Source: Metellina segmentata (Eukaryota; Arthropoda; Arachnida; Araneae; Tetragnathidae). Taken from it: DNA of 64,000 nt. Location: assembly GCA_947359465.1 (NCBI GenBank), contig OX375879.1, positions 93,180,078 to 93,244,077 of the forward strand, given 5' to 3'. Shown here piece by piece: positions 35,201-45,777 of the stretch. The stretch's first letter is position 1; the number at the start of each line of letters is the position of its first letter. The position numbers were made by a program, and so were the translations under genes. Under the pieces are notes generated by a model. That model made no database searches, had not been told where the DNA came from, and saw only the letters and a program-made list of their open reading frames with translations.

Positions 35201-36959
35201 TTTTAAATTAGGTGCACAGGTAATATTTTAGGTGCATATTTAAAAAAGAACGTAATATAAGAGCATTAATGTAATATAAACTACTTCATTAGTTGGGTAT
35301 GCTTAAATAGGTTAGTAGTAGATGGTAAATAAAAATATTTAAACAACTAAATTATCCCTTCTCTCCGGCGCACGGCTGTCGCGGCAGTCGCTTCGACAGA
35401 GCCATCTGAAAAATGTTTCGATCATCGGAAACTTCTGGTGGCAGTGACACAAGTAAACCTTCCTCCTGTATAAACACTTTTTGGCCCAGTAATTTTGTTA
35501 TCGCATAGTGTGTATTTAGGAATTTTAATTACGTTCCTTTTTAGCAAGAGAGGTCGATATTAATATTTTGTTCAAATATCAAAATAACATAAAACACGTT
35601 TCCCCCCTTTTTTTAACGTTAGGTGAACCTAGCGGGAAAAAATTAGGTGTACAATTTTATTTTCATGTGCTCACACCCGAGTATTTCGAGCCCTGACTTA
35701 ACGTGTTAATTATATAGTGTTATCTAGTAGTTAAACGTGTAAGCTAGTGTTGTTTAAGACCAGAGCCTATCAACTCGAAGGATAGCCCTATAGGGCTATT
35801 TCAAAGAAAAGTTTATATACAAGCCTCGGAATTGCGCAAGGCAAAAAATTAACGCCATTCAGCTCACCAAGTGGTTTAGACTAGGTATCTAATCCAGGGT
35901 TTGAGCAATTTTGCAATGATAAGATATGCTATCTATCAAGATCTGGCTGCACTTACGAATGCCGGAATACTTTGCCGAGACAAAACTTTTCCATTACTTC
36001 TATTCGAATGAAGATCCACGGAGGTAACAAAAATTGTCCTTTGCCTATAACTGGCTACAACTTGGAACAGGTTTTGCATCAGAGACTGGCCACTACAGGA
36101 CAGTTTTCGACGGGAAGATCAACCACTAGGAGGACTAAGATATTAAATTTTTCACGTCATAGTGTAAATTTATTTCCTATAGATACTGTGTAAGATTCAA
36201 CGAGATTAATAAAGGAGCTACTGAATATTGAAACCCCTTCGTCACTTTTGGTCCATCTTGTACATACTCCATTAACGTACGTAGCACTGAAACCGATGAT
36301 ATGTGCATATTGGTGAATGAAGATATTGAATATAAACAACATAAAATAAATCTCTACACGGGATTAATTCACCAATTTCTTTTATATAAACTTCTTGATT
36401 TGAGCCTTGAAGCTTTATTCACAACATTGCTACAAGGATGAGCTTAAAGCACAAATGTAATTTGGTAGTGTGATTACATGAAGCAATACGGAAGATGGAA
36501 ATCAGTCTCGGAAAGACAATTTTAACGATTTGAACATTGAAATGTGCCGAAAAGCCTTTGAACAAAGTGAATGGGACTGAATTGAAGTGGATATGCAGAT
36601 GATAATTGTGGTAATTTAAATGAAGCGTCTTTATTTTTGCAACTTTTAATTTTTGAATATTTACTTCATTTAGAGGAATGATAGGTGCATAACGATGCTG
36701 ATATTCATTAGAATAAATAAGGCATACAATATGAGTAAGGCTTAGGCTGGGACGGTGGTAACTAGTTGAATACAATATGAATAAAAACACTGCTATTAAA
36801 AAGTTTAAGAAATTGAGGAATTTAAAAGCAAATGCTATGCACGGGTTTGCTATTTCCTTGGAAAAGTGCTTGAATCAAAACAGAAGGACAGTTTTAACAA
36901 TTACCTGAACAGGACATCAAACACACTATAAGAAGAACGCTGAAAATTTGGAGCTTCAT
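32286..36959 (-). CDS. Candidate secreted Cys/His-rich protein gene, copy A (four exons)
   Basis: Unrecognised gene reconstructed from splice logic. Exon 1 36959-36905 begins MKLQIFSVLLIVCLMSCS, a clear signal peptide, donor CAG/GTAATT. Exon 2 34559-34518 (EYCKFGRLTYETCS, donor CAG/GTATAA). Exon 3 33802-33680 (includes ITNPDLDCKCDYKAFVKS, donor T/GTAAGT). Exon 4 32464-32286 (acceptor GACTTCAG) ends in TAG after a His-rich repeat of four units built on DG(D/N)GHTHS. All three introns are phase 1 and the total is 399 nt, an intact frame of 132 residues. The predicted mature protein has four cysteines and a tail rich in His and Asp, suited to metal binding. A TATA box lies about 70 bases upstream of the ATG. 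A secreted haemolymph, cuticle, gland or defence peptide are all possible. The exon chain is predicted, not confirmed by transcripts. Reading through the exon 3 donor would give another C-terminus, starting VCKFGLLGF. Confidence 0.6.
32825..33127 (-). repeat. tRNA-derived SINE in intron 3 of gene copy A
   Basis: Read on the minus strand the head shows a textbook tRNA A-box (AGCTCAGTTGG) followed by AACGGATTAGCAACCGG and a B-box-like TTCGGAACTCGGTCC, then the family body and the AGTGCGACGTTAAT-like end. It has the same orientation as the gene. Confidence 0.8.
33340..33425 (+). repeat. SINE head fragment with A- and B-box, copy A
   Basis: ATATGGTGGTCAGGGTGTTG resembles an A-box and GATTCGAATCCGAGG a B-box, about 30 bases apart, similar to the head of the SINE at 14587. 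No cloverleaf for a real tRNA can be folded around it. Confidence 0.5.
34657..34930 (+). pseudogene. Transposase N-terminal HTH remnant in intron 1, copy A
   Basis: Begins ACAGGGTGATTCGAAAAT, a common terminal motif. A plus-strand frame near 34790-34930 encodes SPSESMIKRLVGCFEEQGSL and then TRTGQP, which matches the HTH segment of certain mariner-like transposases (PS..TI.R.V..FEETGS....R.GRP). It stops at once and no catalytic region follows. A MITE abuts it. Confidence 0.5.
34934..35145. mobile_element. GGTGGTT-type MITE, copy in unit A
   Basis: Family member of 22829-23063: the left end CCTGGTGGTTTACACGACC and the right end GATATCTGGTTGAAACCACT are inverted relatives, and the interior has GATGGACGAGATCGAGATA. 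A hAT-like MITE inserted exactly at its right edge. Confidence 0.6.
35151..35695. mobile_element. 545-bp hAT-like MITE with 8-bp duplication, unit A
   Basis: The ends CAGGCCTCGAAATA and, reversed, CAGGGCTCGAAATA are inverted repeats. The element is flanked by a perfect 8-bp duplication ACTTAACG (35143-35150 and 35696-35703), as expected for hAT. AGGTGCAC-type words recur inside. It lies in intron 1 of the candidate secreted gene. Confidence 0.85.
35898..36193 (+). CDS. Candidate Cys-rich exon antisense to the secreted gene, unit A
   Basis: After an acceptor-like AATCCAG an open frame of about 98 codons runs to TAA. It starts with a cysteine-rich stretch, FEQFCNDKICYLSRSGC then TYECRN, giving C-x4-C-x6-C-x3-C, and has one later Cys. 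The acceptor would give phase 1, like the introns of the opposite-strand gene. Copy B keeps the frame but carries four amino-acid changes against one silent change. No signal-peptide exon was found upstream on this strand. It is either an exon of another small secreted protein or a fortuitous ORF inside intron 1. Confidence 0.3.
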
Positions 36960-37029
36960 TTCTTGAAATTTTGTTGTCACTTCAAACAGAATCCTCAGTG
37001 AAATTATGCCGATAAGAGAACAAGCACTG

Positions 37030-37036
37030 TTTTATA
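37030..37036 (-). promoter_or_regulatory. TATA box of candidate secreted gene, copy A
   Basis: On the minus strand GGGTATAAAACAGTGC places TATAAAA about 71 bases before the start codon, so transcription would begin near 37000 with a 5' UTR of about 40 bases. Confidence 0.55.
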
Positions 37037-37339
37037 CCCACAAAAAGTAAATTCTTGGAATAATTAAGAAAAATTTCGTCTTTGTTCTCACTTTGTAAGG
37101 TTATTTCCTCATTTGTTTGCTTCTCACAGTGCAATCGTATAAGCATTGAATAAAGAACTTATTTCTTCTGCTATTGTAACCGAGTGTGCAGTATTTATTA
37201 TGAGCAACAAGCAAATTTAACCTGTCAAGAAAAAATTTTATTGCCCCATTCTGAGGATGAATACAATCAAGATTTGGCAACACTTTCAAGAACTCTTTCT
37301 TTACCCTAGTATTGTACACGAAACTAAGGGTGGATAATT

Positions 37340-37597
37340 GAATTAACGTCGCATTAGAACTACGCAGCGGGCTATTGTGGGACACCTCGTAATCTTGATA
37401 CAGGATCACACCACGAGGTAACACCAGAGCTTTTACCCCACTCTCCAAACTTCCACACCACTCTTATGTGAGGGCACTTGAGATCACGACAGATTTAACG
37501 TGCTCCAGTTCTCGTGCACACAACAGTCTTTGGATCTAGTTTCAATCTCAAAAACATCTAGTTTCTAATCAAATTATCTTCCAAACAGGCTACCAGG
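37340..37597 (-). repeat. tRNA-derived SINE, unit A
   Basis: Starts with ATTAACGTCGCATTAGAAC (reversed 3' end), includes ACCCCACTCTCCAAACTTCC and ends near CTTCCAAACAGGCTACC. It lies upstream of the candidate gene promoter. Confidence 0.75.
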
Positions 37598-39587
37598 GCC
37601 ACGAGCGAATAAATGCGTTTATTTGAAACCCATACACAAGAGTATCATGACTATGCAAAATCAATTTTGTAAATAGTTTTGTTTGGAAATAAAGGCCCAT
37701 CTTAAGTCATTTTCCTGTAAAATTTTCGTTCGCTAATCGTGAAAGTTTCTAATTAGCGTTTTATGTGATTTCAAATATTTTTAAATGCATCTGGAAATAC
37801 GCACTTTTCTAAAGGAGTATGGTATCTTGCATATAAATTAGTGTTTGATAACAGACTGATAGTTTAATATCTGTGTGCTGTGTAGTCATGTTTAGTGTGA
37901 TAGTTACGAGTTTACTTCAACTAGTGATATTTAAAAAAGAGCTTATTTTATTACATGGGGGGGGGTTTGTTCGTCGAGATTAAGCCACTTGGAAATGATA
38001 ATTATTATTATAACAGCATAATCAGAGTTGGATAGTAAATAAAAATTTATTAATGATTTCTATTTGGGATATTCTACATTTAGCTGTACTTAAAATGTGT
38101 CAGATTGTTTCTTTATTCAGACACATCAAGCCTAGATAGGGTTATATATTTGTCAAACTCAAAATGTTTAACTATTGCTGGAGATGAAGCTTTTTCCAAA
38201 AATTATTTTTACTGAATTTAAATCATAATTAATCATATTTGACCTTATTTTTTTAATTCTCTTCAAAATCTAAAGAATTTCCGAATATTGCAGAAAGGAT
38301 ATAAAATAATTTAAAGCCTTTAATTTTTTAAATTTTATAAAGATGAAGACTAAATTTAGATATAAAATTTACCAGTTAAAAAAACTAATTTTCATTTTGC
38401 AGTAAATGAATCTTTATTTAATTAGAAACACGCAAGACAAAATTTCATGGATAATAATTTGTTTTAGATTGTATCTGCTAATGCCAGAATTAGTGTTTTA
38501 TGTTTAATTCCATTTATAGTACATAGTTGTAGGTATCCATTTCATGAAAAGAAAGAAAGTATACTTCAAAAATATATACATTAAACCACATGTAAGACAT
38601 TTAACTTAATAACATACCAAATTAATTTGTAATGCTTTCGTTAATGATGGGGAAATTCGAAAATATCACACCTCTGATGAAAGAGTGGCACGAGTCAAAA
38701 TACTTTTAGATAAACTGAGTGAAAGACTATTCACCTTAGGTTTGTGATTTCAACCTGAAAAAAAACTGGTCAATAATCTATTAGTTATAAATAATTTAAC
38801 TGCGCATAACACACAGTGCATAAACAGATAGGAGCATGGAAAATATTGATCCCTCTCAAAATGTTTATTTATTCTTTAAACCATACGTTTTAAATGAACA
38901 ACAGCAAACTCCCTGTGCACCACAGACGTGCAAGACAGGGATTACAGAAGTAAGCTGATCAAACAAAGAAACAGCGAGAAAAAAATTTGACTAACGTTAC
39001 AAGATTTAATGAACTTTACAAATGAGTAGAAAAGCAGCTTAGATTGAATAATGACACTGAGTTTCACTGGTCATGTTTTACCCAAGTTGCCGAAGGTATT
39101 AGACCAATTTAATTTCAACATTGTTCTTTTCAAAGCTGATGAACTAGTTTTATGTTTTTAATTTGCTTAAAATGTTCTTGATTTACAATTTTTAAGCAAA
39201 ATTCCTTGTGTTTTCAGTTGCAATACGTAATGAGAATTATTTGCCAAGTGAAATGTACAGAATTTACTGAAGAAAATATTCATTGGAAAGTGTAGAATAT
39301 TAAATAAGAACAAGACAGTTTGTAATAATTTTAAACCAATCGAAACAATCTGATTAATAAATTTTAGAAAAAAGTAAGTGAGTACAGAAATGATTCCAAG
39401 GAACAAATGATTTTAAATACAAGAAATTCTTTCTTTAAGGATTATTTTTTTATCTTGATCAGAAAAAGTTCGATAAAATAAAACACATTATGGAACGTTG
39501 TTGAAAATCAATGTTAAATCGAAAAAAACCGCTAGATTCGAAGCAATAAAAAGACTATAAAAATGGCAAAGATGCGAAATATAATAA
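37598..39587. other. Unit A, AT-rich, nothing recognised (matches 58539-60520)
   Basis: No gene is supported. A G-run near 37967-37975 is absent from copy B. The ORF 39167-39406 and its B counterpart are poly-hydrophobic AT-driven frames. Confidence 0.4.
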
Positions 39588-40591
39588 TCTCTACTATTAT
39601 AAAAGGAAGTGTTTACGTGCGCGCGCGCTTGTGTGTGGTGTCCTGACGAATCTATGGCACTTACAAAAATGAGATTTGGCACAGATAGTCCAAATTTTTG
39701 TAATATTTCTATTGCGCCCGAATTTTAAAATTTTTTAATGCAGATTGTAATGTAATTTTTAAATGTAGAACATTTAAAAATTAATTTGTTGGAATTTAAT
39801 TATTATTGTTTCCCTTAGAATGTCAACAGTATAAAGAGATGACAGAATGTAATTTTTTTTCCGTTTGATTTTCCTGGAATGATTTTAGCGAACGAAAAAA
39901 ACAGATAAAGTTTTAACTGGAGTTATGTAGATCTTCTTTCTGTCTCCTAGATTGTTAAAGACGGATAAAAATTTCAACAGAATTGAAATCTGCGGAAATT
40001 TTTACATTATAGCGATACCTAAAATAATGATTTTCTTAATTAAAATTTTTTTTTAAATTGTAACTTTTATATTTTTTCCCATACGAATTTGACTTTCGCT
40101 ATCAAGATATCAAATATTCCATTTCCTGCTTTTGGAATTGTAACTTTTTTATTTTTGCAATACGAATATGGGGCATTAGACAATGACGTCACGACTTTTG
40201 CGTTCTTCTATCTCAGCGATCGTTAAAGATATAATGAAAATTTCAACCGATTTGAAATCTGCGGAAAATTTTTCACCAAACAGATACCTTCTACGCTTAA
40301 TTTTCTTTTAATAAATAATTTTCAAATTAAATAGTTATATTTTTGCAAGGATTGTGACGTCACGCCGATTAGATGTCTTCGCAATTCGAATTTGGCCGCA
40401 TTTGACAATGACGAGGCCACCACGGGCAACGCCGTGATAGCTGTTATAAAATAGGCTATGAATTCCCAATTGGTTTGCGATGCAAACCAAAGAATTCGTA
40501 ACAATCACCGGGGGTTAGCGAGCAGTGGTCACACCTGAACGCACGAAAAGAACTGTCACGGGCAACGCCGTGCTGGCCACACAGTGGCTAG
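39588..40591 (+). mobile_element. 1,004-bp non-autonomous Helitron, unit A
   Basis: The 5' end TCTCTACTATTATAAAAGG follows an A. The 3' end has a hairpin (GGCCAC, ACA, GTGGC) running into CTAG and is followed by T, so insertion was between A and T. GGGGGTTAGCGAGC and ACGGGCAACGCCGTG lie near the 3' end. It has no Rep/helicase ORF. A (GC)n patch lies near the 5' end. Confidence 0.75.
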
Positions 40592-41171
40592 TTATAAACA
40601 TACGACTCAGTTCTTAATACAGTAACCCATGATGTATCACTTTTCTCTGGAGACATGAAAAGAGGGTGAAATAGCGAAAGTTGTGAAAAAAATAGTGTTT
40701 TTATGGTAGAACGTGCTTCTTGTATATGTAGTCGTATTAAGTAACCGGAAGTAAAATCCTCGTCTTTTGTTGGTTTGATTGCTTACATTGAAAATCTCTC
40801 GTAAAGTTAAGTTATGATGTTGAATTTTTTTATTTTATGATAAGACCTGTTTTTAATCAATCTTGGTTTGTCATTTAGCATAATAGTTTGTTATATAATA
40901 GTTTGTCATTTAGTATTTAGTCAAAAATAATGCTACAATTTTTTCTCTGGGTTATTACTTTCATTTTCAAACAAAATTTATTAAATAAGATATCGCTGTT
41001 AGATTCTTTAGTTTTAACTTGCTTAGTACAAATTATTTTACATTTATTTGTTATACGTAATAAGAAAGCCTATTAAATTTTAATAAAGGTTATAATGTAA
41101 AAAAGTATGTTAAAATCATAAACGATAAATGAATTATAAATTGATATTGAGAAACACAATTTAAATCTTTA
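40592..41171. other. Spacer between Helitron and BEL element, unit A (matches 61525-62105)
   Basis: AT-rich, no feature recognised. Confidence 0.4.
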
Positions 41172-41622
41172 TGTGGTGTATATAACCACACAATTCGATA
41201 ATTCGAGCTTGACCCAATCCCGGAAGCAGATACTTTAATTTGAATAGATAATTTACAAAATAATCTTTAAAATTAACTTGGAGTACTCATCACTCTGTTG
41301 TTGGACCAACAGGTATCCGAATAAAATAAAGTCCGTTTTTCAATAAAGACGTACACTACTTGTAAAACAATATATTTATTAAAGAAAGACTTATTCGCAA
41401 CGGTACATTTAATTATGCATTTTGTGGACTCACCACTACTGTTAGGCCTTAGCCATAAAAATATACTCCCGTCCTCCTACAGTACTGGTAAGGTCTCTGA
41501 TAAAAACCTTTCTTTGCAAACGCAACACTGCAGAGCTGGCAGCTCTATGCCGCGATTGCGTCAGCCAGCAACGGAGGTGCGGTGCAATAGCTCACAGCGA
41601 TTGTATCACCTAGCAGCGTACA
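41172..41622 (-). repeat. BEL 3' LTR, unit A
   Basis: 451 bp. In element orientation it begins TGTACGCTGCTAGGTG and ends ATACACCACA. Homologous to 45270-45777. Confidence 0.85.
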
Positions 41623-41824
41623 ATTCCTCCCACCTTAATTTTGCGAGAGCTAAAATTAAACTTAAAAACAACATTAGAAATACTCAAATCAATCACTGGG
41701 ATACAATATAAAACAATAGAACAATAAATTGAAATTTGGTTAGGGGTCCGCTAAGTTTTTATGTAAAAGTTCACCAACTGCAAAAATTGTATTCAGATTC
41801 GAACATACACATCCGTGAGCCTCA

Positions 41825-44800
41825 CTACAAATTCAATCTGGCCTGAATCTTAAGGACTTTACCACCGTTAGATCTTTTAACGACATGATCTTCAGCTTTT
41901 GAAACTTCTAGATGATACAATTTTTGAATTGGCCGAATAAGCGTACCATTCAAGGTTTTTAATTGAACTAGAATAACTTTACCATCCCTACCAGGGAAAA
42001 TCTTTTCTATTCGAGCCATCGGCCACTTGATACGTTTCTGATTGCTCTGCCCTACCAATGCAAAGTCTCCTATTTGGAGGGTAGTATCTTTATTTCGAGA
42101 GCGATCTGATTTTCGTCTGGTCTTTTCTCTTTGCTGCGAAAAACCCGTGGTGTCGGGCTTTTATTGTAAGCGCCAAAAGTTCTTTACTTGTAAATCAGTT
42201 AAGTGAGATCTCACGTTAATATCTTTTTATTTTAAGTCTTTTATTGGATTTTTCATTCAGTTGTATGTTGTTCACGCAATGCCCTTTTTCTTATACATAC
42301 ACGCGTGTATTTATTTTGGAATAAATTTAGTCCCATCTGAGTATATGGTGGAAATTCTACCCCATCGGGCAATGAAACGACGCAGCGATTGTAGGAACGC
42401 CTCTGTCCTTAAGGACGTGACTGCTTCTAGATGCACTGCTCTATATACAGCATATGCATATACCACAATCCATCCCTTCTTTCGTCCTTTGAGATACAAT
42501 GGGCAGCCGAGGTGCACTCCCGTAATTTCGAAGGTCAAGGCATCTCGCACCCGATCAAGTGGTAGCTGTACTGTCGATGTATTCTCGGCCTTTGCAATAA
42601 ATTTCTTACATCTGATGCACGTAGAAATGAGGTTTCATTAATCGTTTAGATGCTATTATCCAGAATCTTTCTCGCAATTTCGTAGCAAGTGCCAATACTC
42701 CTGCATGGCAGTGTTTAAGATGATATTCTCTAACAAGGCAGGTCACCACATGATGTTTTGACGGTAAAAGTACAGGATTCGTTTTAAGATTCGTTTCGCC
42801 CATGCCAAAACTCGTACTATTCGGGAGAAATTTGAAATATGTGTGTTTTCAAACATTTCTCTTCTTCGTGCTTAAAGTGTAACTGCAGAAGAAATCTTCT
42901 CAGGATAGATGACTTGCTCATCAACAAAAATTTTGCCGCTTGGCCAGGCATTGGGTGATCTCTTGAGCCATTCCAGTCCCTCACACCATAGGAATTTCAA
43001 AAAATGACAGTCCGTTTCTTTCACTTCAATTTGCAAGAAAGCTCTATCAGCAACAGCAGCTATGGACTTTGTCCTAAACAGTAATAATATATCAGGGATT
43101 TGCTCTATCAGGTAAGGCCCTTTCAGAAGACAGTCATTTAGAGAAGGTGCCCTTCCGTGTTTACTAGATGCATCGAATACGAGTCTAATTGCGGTAGTCA
43201 CACTACGAGTCTTAACGGCAGCGTGGTGAGGAAGGTAATGTCCTGGGATCTTAATACTTTCTTCTAGTACTCTACTAATGACCTCTTCTACTTTTTACTC
43301 TTGGAATAATTTCACGTATTCTTCGAATTTTTGGAGAGTCTTCAGCTTCCGAGTCGTGCTCATGAGTCTTCCCTCAACAATATTTCTATTGGACGCAATT
43401 TCCTGTTTTCCTTTTATCCATGGTAGCCCAACACAGTAGCTCCCATCTTCATTCCTCGTCAGTTCTTGTAGGAATTGGTCGTGAGCTAGTTCTTCCTCGC
43501 AAACCTTCGACAGATTTGCACCCGGATTGGTGATGCCGATAGGGTGCATTGGGCTTCATCAAGTTGATATCAACTTCCCTTGTACACGTTGGATGAGATA
43601 AAGCCGTTTGTAGGACCTCTTCTTTTTTTGTCCTCAGACGAATTTATACCTTTGCTCTTATCCGGGCAAAGCAGGGCGTTGTGTGCTTTATCACATACAA
43701 TACAACGGACTAACATTTTACAGTCATTGGCTATGAGGAAAAATCTGAAACATTTCAGACAACCTTTCTTTTGTTTCAGCTTGTTTACATTTTCATTATA
43801 CGGCATAGATCTAGCGGTATAGCATTCACGTGTGTCGTTAGACTTGTCACAAAAAATACATTTTGAGTTCTTAGCAGTTTATAACCCGGCTACAGTTGAT
43901 GTACTTGGACTTCTATTACCCTAGTCGACCGCCCTACTTGGTATTTCGGAACTTCCACCAGATGCCCTGGCACCCGTACTATCAAAACCTTTTCGTGCTA
44001 GAGACAATCTTACTTCTATTTTCAGGAATTCTAACAAATTTGAAAGACGAAACTTTCCCTTCTTAGCATCACTCATGTACGATGGGCTTCTCTGCCATGC
44101 CTTTAAAGTCTCATCGGGAAGACTACCCTCGGCCATCGGGAATAGCCATGTTGCATTGGCATTTGAATTTAGCCCCATTGATTCAAGTGACCTCAAATAA
44201 TTCTCGATCTTCATGTATAAATCTGGTGATGGTAGCCTCTCTCTAGTGTTTGCCCAAACATTACCTATTATCAATTTTATTAATTCTCGAATGTTTATTT
44301 CTATGAGAAGTTCTTGTTTACCAAACCTCTCTTAATACGCAGCTACCGCCTTCAGATAAGTATGTCGATTCGGATAATTGTGTTAATTCGATGTTAAGGG
44401 GTTACTCGATAAAAGTTCCTTAGCGCGTGTTCCTGCTTGCACTGACTGTAATACGTATTGAAATTTATTACTATCTTCTAACTGCTTATCATCATGTATT
44501 TTCTTGAATTGTAACCTAAAGGTAAAATAGTTTAGTAAAGTACCGTCATGAATTGGAATATTTAGTTTCGGGAGCTTGTGATGTTTTCTTTCGGTTCGGG
44601 CCTTTCCCCACCTTTCTGACTCAGCGTAAGTAGAATTACTGATGACCCTTACGTTTTCTTGAAACTGCGTCAAGGCAACTCTATCCAACAGTTCGTTAAC
44701 GCGCCGAGAAATCTCAATGTGTTGATCGGAATAATTATCCGCATCTATTAGTTCCATTTCTATTTCGCTTTCAGTGACATGGGACTCTACTAATGTATCC

Positions 44801-44974
44801 AGAATATTTTTTATGAATTTCGCTACTATCACGGAAACTATTATTTAATTTTGTTAATTTATCTCTCAGGCCACCAATTTCGACTTCATTCATCTCTAAT
44901 CGCTCTTTAAGCAAATTAAATGTGCGCGCAAACGAAGTATGAAAAACCTTTTTCTTAAGTTTTAACTGATTCAT
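41825..44974 (-). pseudogene. BEL/Pao gag-pol remnants, unit A
   Basis: Broken frames in order along the minus strand. Gag: 44974-44383, including KLPKLNIPIHDGTLLNYFTF, and 44274-43921. A Cys/His knuckle segment: 43806-43570, with CLKC and CIVCDKAHNALLCP. A protease-to-RT linker: 43549-43295, with GSYCVGLPW. RT start: 43201 on, with VFDASSK, PSLNDCLLKGP and AFLQI, which jumps directly to LEWLKRSPNAWPSG of the RNase H/integrase linker, so the YxDD motif is deleted. Integrase zinc finger: 42803-42606. Integrase core: 42550-42311, where GVHLGCPLY has His at the first catalytic Asp, and YSDGTKF has lost a residue of the second motif. DUF5641-like end: 42058-41825, with WPMARI, PGRDGKV and GTLIRPI. 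It is inactive. Confidence 0.85.
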
Positions 44975-45269
44975 TACTTTAATGTAGGTAGTAAAATTAC
45001 TAAATATAACTTAAATATTTCTTTAAATACTCCAACAATACAAAATGCAAAACTATATATTTCAATAATTTCACATACAAAAAGAAAATACTCGAATAAC
45101 TTCAAATGAAAACTAAAAGGATTCTATAACTTCATTTGCAAAATGAAAGTACTTTAAATAACTGAACATCTTTTGAAAGATTTCTCACTCAAAATATTGT
45201 TTCTTATTTATCTTCAACCAACACTACAGAACAGGTTTCACTAGGTGTCCTGTCACGGACGCCACTTTA

Positions 45270-45777
45270 TGTGGTGTCTATAACCACACAATTCGAAAAT
45301 TCGAGCTCGACCCAAGCCCGGAAGCAGATTCTTTAATTTCAATTGATAATTCATAAAATAATCTTTGAAATTAATTTGGGGTACTCAACAATGTAGTACT
45401 CTGTAGTTACTATGTAGTTAGTACAATACTCTGAAGTTGGAGCAACATGTATATCAATCTGGTATCCGAATAAAATAAAGTCCGTACTTCAATAAAGACG
45501 TTCACTTCTTGTAAAACAATACATTTATTAAAGAAAGACTTATTTGTAAAGGTTCGTATAATTATGCATTTTGTGGACTCACCACTACTGTAAAGACTTA
45601 GACATAAAAATATACTCTTGTCTTCCTCCAGTACTGGGACGGGGGGTCTCTGATTAAAATATTTCTTCCCAAACGCAACTATCTGCAGAACCGGCAATTC
45701 GATGCCGCGATTGCGTCAGCCAGTAACCGATGTGCGGTGCAATAGCTCACATCGATTGCATCACCTAGCAACATACT
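45270..45777 (-). repeat. BEL 5' LTR, unit A
   Basis: About 508 bp. Compared with the 3' LTR it carries an extra block with repeated GTAGT words (about 45390-45450), and its TG start has mutated to AG. No exact target duplication is visible. Confidence 0.8.

Larger units (their letters stand above)
41172..45777 (-). mobile_element. BEL/Pao LTR retrotransposon, decayed, unit A
   Basis: LTRs lie at 41172-41622 (3') and 45270-45777 (5'). In minus orientation the 5' LTR is followed by a primer-binding site TGGCGTCCGTGACAGGA (45265-45249), of the type seen in BEL elements. The 3' LTR is preceded by a polypurine tract AAGGTGGGAGGAAT (41636-41623). Gag, RT, integrase and DUF5641 remnants lie between. 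The internal region is only about 3.6 kb because most of the RT and RNase H region is missing. The LTRs differ by many substitutions and an insertion, so the insertion is old. Confidence 0.88.

Noticed and set aside
35898..36193. Similarity of the MKIHGGN...CPLPITGYNLEQ text to the N-terminal region of DEAD-box helicases
   Set aside because: Only scattered residues agree and no Q-motif or Walker A follows.
36419..36790. Minus-strand ORF of 123 codons (152 in copy B) in intron 1
   Set aside because: AT-driven composition with no domain, signal or splice logic; its start differs between copies.
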